Origin: Angelakisella sp.
Lineage (GTDB): Bacteria > Bacillota > Clostridia > Oscillospirales > Ruminococcaceae
Length of the DNA stretch: 64,000 nucleotides
Assembly: GCA_020024555.1 (NCBI GenBank)
Contig: JAHHTQ010000001.1
Coordinates: 124,001 to 188,000, forward strand
Reading direction: 5' to 3'
This document shows, piece after piece, positions 62,603 to 64,000 of the stretch (the first letter of the stretch is position 1; the number at the start of each line of letters is the position of its first letter). The translations under genes were made by a program, and so were the position numbers. The notes under the pieces were generated by a model. It was given only the letters and a program-made list of their open reading frames with translations. It ran no database searches and had not been told where the DNA came from.

Positions 62603-63457
62603 TTAGTGTATGAATGGGAACATATTGAATATCACATATATATATGGCATTATAAATAGTACGCTATCAAATCTGTCCATTACACCACCATGTCCCGGAA
62701 ATAAATTTCCATAGTCTTTAATATTTGTTTGTCTCTTTATTATTGACGCTGACAAATCACCTAAAACACCCATTAAAGACAAAAATGGAGTTAAAAGTAC
62801 AATTCTCAATACATCAACTTTTATACCGTTATTTATAATGTAGCTAAAAGGAGCAAAATTTTTGCACAAAGCAATAAAAGTATATGCAACTGCCAAATTT
62901 CCAAGTATAGCCACAACTATTCCGCCAATAAGTCCTTCTATTGTTTTTTTGGGGCTTACGTGTGGGCATAGTTTATGCTTACCGCACAATGTCCCTGTAA
63001 AATATGCCCCTGCATCGCTCCACCAAGCCGAACCCAAGCCAATAAGAAGATAAAATAAAGCATTTTGCGCATTGGATTCATATTTAATAATAACAAATAT
63101 AGAAAAAATAATTCCTATAAATAATGACACAACTACTCCATAAAACATTTTTTCAATAGGAAAAGTTTCGAGCTTATTTAACATATAAATAAAGCAGAAT
63201 GTTATGTAAATAAGTGTCACTATTAAAAATACATTCTTTGGAAAATATATTGTACTGAATATTACACAATATGAGTATATTAATGTACTTATGCTAAATA
63301 ATTTATATTTTGTCAGTTTCATTGCTTTTAATAGTTCCAGAACAGCTATTGACGCAAAGATTGCAATCATAATATCAGCTATAATCGTATTATAAAAGAC
63401 AAAAAAAACACCCAATGCCATTAGTCCGATAATGGCAGTAATTATTCTCTGTTTCAT
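62603..63457 (-). CDS. cdsA: Phosphatidate cytidylyltransferase CdsA
   Basis: A 284-residue polytopic membrane enzyme with about eight helices. The signature SLMGVLGDLSASIIKR and FPGHGGVMDRFDSVLF is clear. It makes CDP-diacylglycerol for phospholipid synthesis. AGAGG precedes ATG 63457. It sits 42 bases after uppS in the envelope-lipid cluster. Confidence 0.94.
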   Translation of the reverse strand: MKQRIITAIIGLMALGVFFVFYNTIIADIMIAIFASIAVLELLKAMKLTKYKLFSISTLIYSYCVIFSTIYFPKNVFLIVTLIYITFCFIYMLNKLETFPIEKMFYGVVVSLFIGIIFSIFVIIKYESNAQNALFYLLIGLGSAWWSDAGAYFTGTLCGKHKLCPHVSPKKTIEGLIGGIVVAILGNLAVAYTFIALCKNFAPFSYIINNGIKVDVLRIVLLTPFLSLMGVLGDLSASIIKRQTNIKDYGNLFPGHGGVMDRFDSVLFIMPYIYVIFNMFPFIH

Positions 63458-63499
63458 CTCTAACCTCTCTGTTGATTTGATATAATTTTTATAAAAAAT

Positions 63500-64000
63500 T
63501 TATATAGCACCAAAACGTCTGTCCCTATTTACATATTCAAGTATCGCATTGTCCAAATCTTTTTCGGTAAAATCCGGCCATAATTTATTTGTAAATATAA
63601 GTTCACTATATGACGCTTGCCACATCAAAAAATTTGATAGTCTCTGTTCCCCACTCGGCCTTATTATAAAATCAGGGTCAGGCTGTCCACAAGTATACAA
63701 ATTGTCTGAAAAGAACTTTTCGTCTATATCTCTCAAATCTATTTCATCGTTTTTATACAAAACTGCTATTTTCTTAGTTGCTCGTATTATTTCGTCTCTA
63801 CTGCCATAATTAAAAGCAATATTTATTACAATACCTGTATTATTCTTACTTTTTTCTTCGATATTTATTATACTTTTTTGTAAATCTTCATCTAAAACTG
63901 CTATATCACCGAGTATATTAAGCTTAGCATTCATATCTGCAAATTTCTCTATATTATCGACATATTTTTTTAGCAAATCCATTAATGCATCAACTTCTGA
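63500..64000 (-). CDS. uppS: Undecaprenyl diphosphate synthase UppS (5' truncated by the window)
   Basis: The C-terminal two-thirds of a cis-prenyltransferase. The frame is open to the window end with SEVDALMDLLKKY, and downstream motifs include NIAFNYGSRDEI, DPDFIIRPSGEQRLSNFLMWQ and YSELIFTNKLWPDF. It makes the C55 lipid carrier for peptidoglycan. The N-terminal substrate loop lies beyond 64000, so ATG 63982 is internal, not the start. Confidence 0.95.
   Translation of the reverse strand, partial: SEVDALMDLLKKYVDNIEKFADMNAKLNILGDIAVLDEDLQKSIINIEEKSKNNTGIVINIAFNYGSRDEIIRATKKIAVLYKNDEIDLRDIDEKFFSDNLYTCGQPDPDFIIRPSGEQRLSNFLMWQASYSELIFTNKLWPDFTEKDLDNAILEYVNRDRRFGAI

Overview
The window comes from an AT-rich, low-GC Gram-positive genome, most likely an anaerobic, spore-forming member of the class Clostridia, perhaps close to Oscillospirales. 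The basis is a spoIIIA operon and a CwlD-type amidase (sporulation), rubrerythrin (anaerobic oxidative-stress defence), T-box leaders in front of tyrS and valS, a PEP carboxykinase of the ATP type, Clostridia-typical families of unknown function (DUF5711, DUF6106, DUF6873), frequent TTG starts and strong GGAGG ribosome binding sites. The placement below class is inference. The window is ordinary chromosome: I see no prophage, insertion sequence, integrase, CRISPR array, tRNA or rRNA.

Layout. 1-9.5 kb: tail of an acidic low-complexity protein, a U32 RNA-hydroxylation protein, DUF5711 and CvpA membrane proteins, a ClpE-like unfoldase with an N-terminal zinc finger, a DUF898 protein, rsmI and rapZ. 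9.5-15.4 kb: cwlD and radA overlap, then a small Cys-rich ORF antisense to the end of the radA transcript, a membrane-fusion-like protein plus MacB/FtsX-like permease without a local ATPase, a YitT-like protein and a convergent Fur-family regulator with its own Fur-box-like operator. 15.5-28.4 kb: a giant alpha-2-macroglobulin-like lipoprotein ending in a transglutaminase fold, a DUF6106 protein, an M3 oligopeptidase, an aspartate-type aminotransferase, a cyclophilin lipoprotein, T-box/tyrS and a candidate orphan small RNA. 28.4-33.2 kb, minus strand: polA-rimI-HAD phosphatase-tsaD. 33.4-44 kb: dus, rubrerythrin, pckA, coaBC, an M23/G5/LysM cell-wall protein, ACT-domain protein, homoserine dehydrogenase and aspartokinase. 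The last three belong to the aspartate-family amino acid pathway.

44-54.3 kb: a coiled-coil protein, an RlmB-type rRNA methyltransferase, an 820-residue protein that looks like a catalytically dead P-type ATPase with an Asn-rich N-terminus, a DUF6873 protein, an intergenic perfect 25-bp hairpin, a DUF2726 protein, and the spoIIIAA-AG operon (minus strand) lacking spoIIIAH at its usual place. 54.5-64 kb: a zinc-finger membrane protein, T-box/valS, folC, a COG2509-like FAD protein, and the envelope-lipid cluster uppS-cdsA-rseP (minus strand), from which dxr is absent at its usual place.

The most unusual items are the pseudo-P-type ATPase, the thioester-less macroglobulin/transglutaminase fusion, the candidate small RNA at about 28.3 kb, the 25-bp hairpin at 49.2 kb, the structured leader of aspartokinase with a likely internal start for a regulatory subunit, and the CTG start plus Fur box of the Fur-family gene. 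All assignments are from reading sequence and motifs; no database search was possible.
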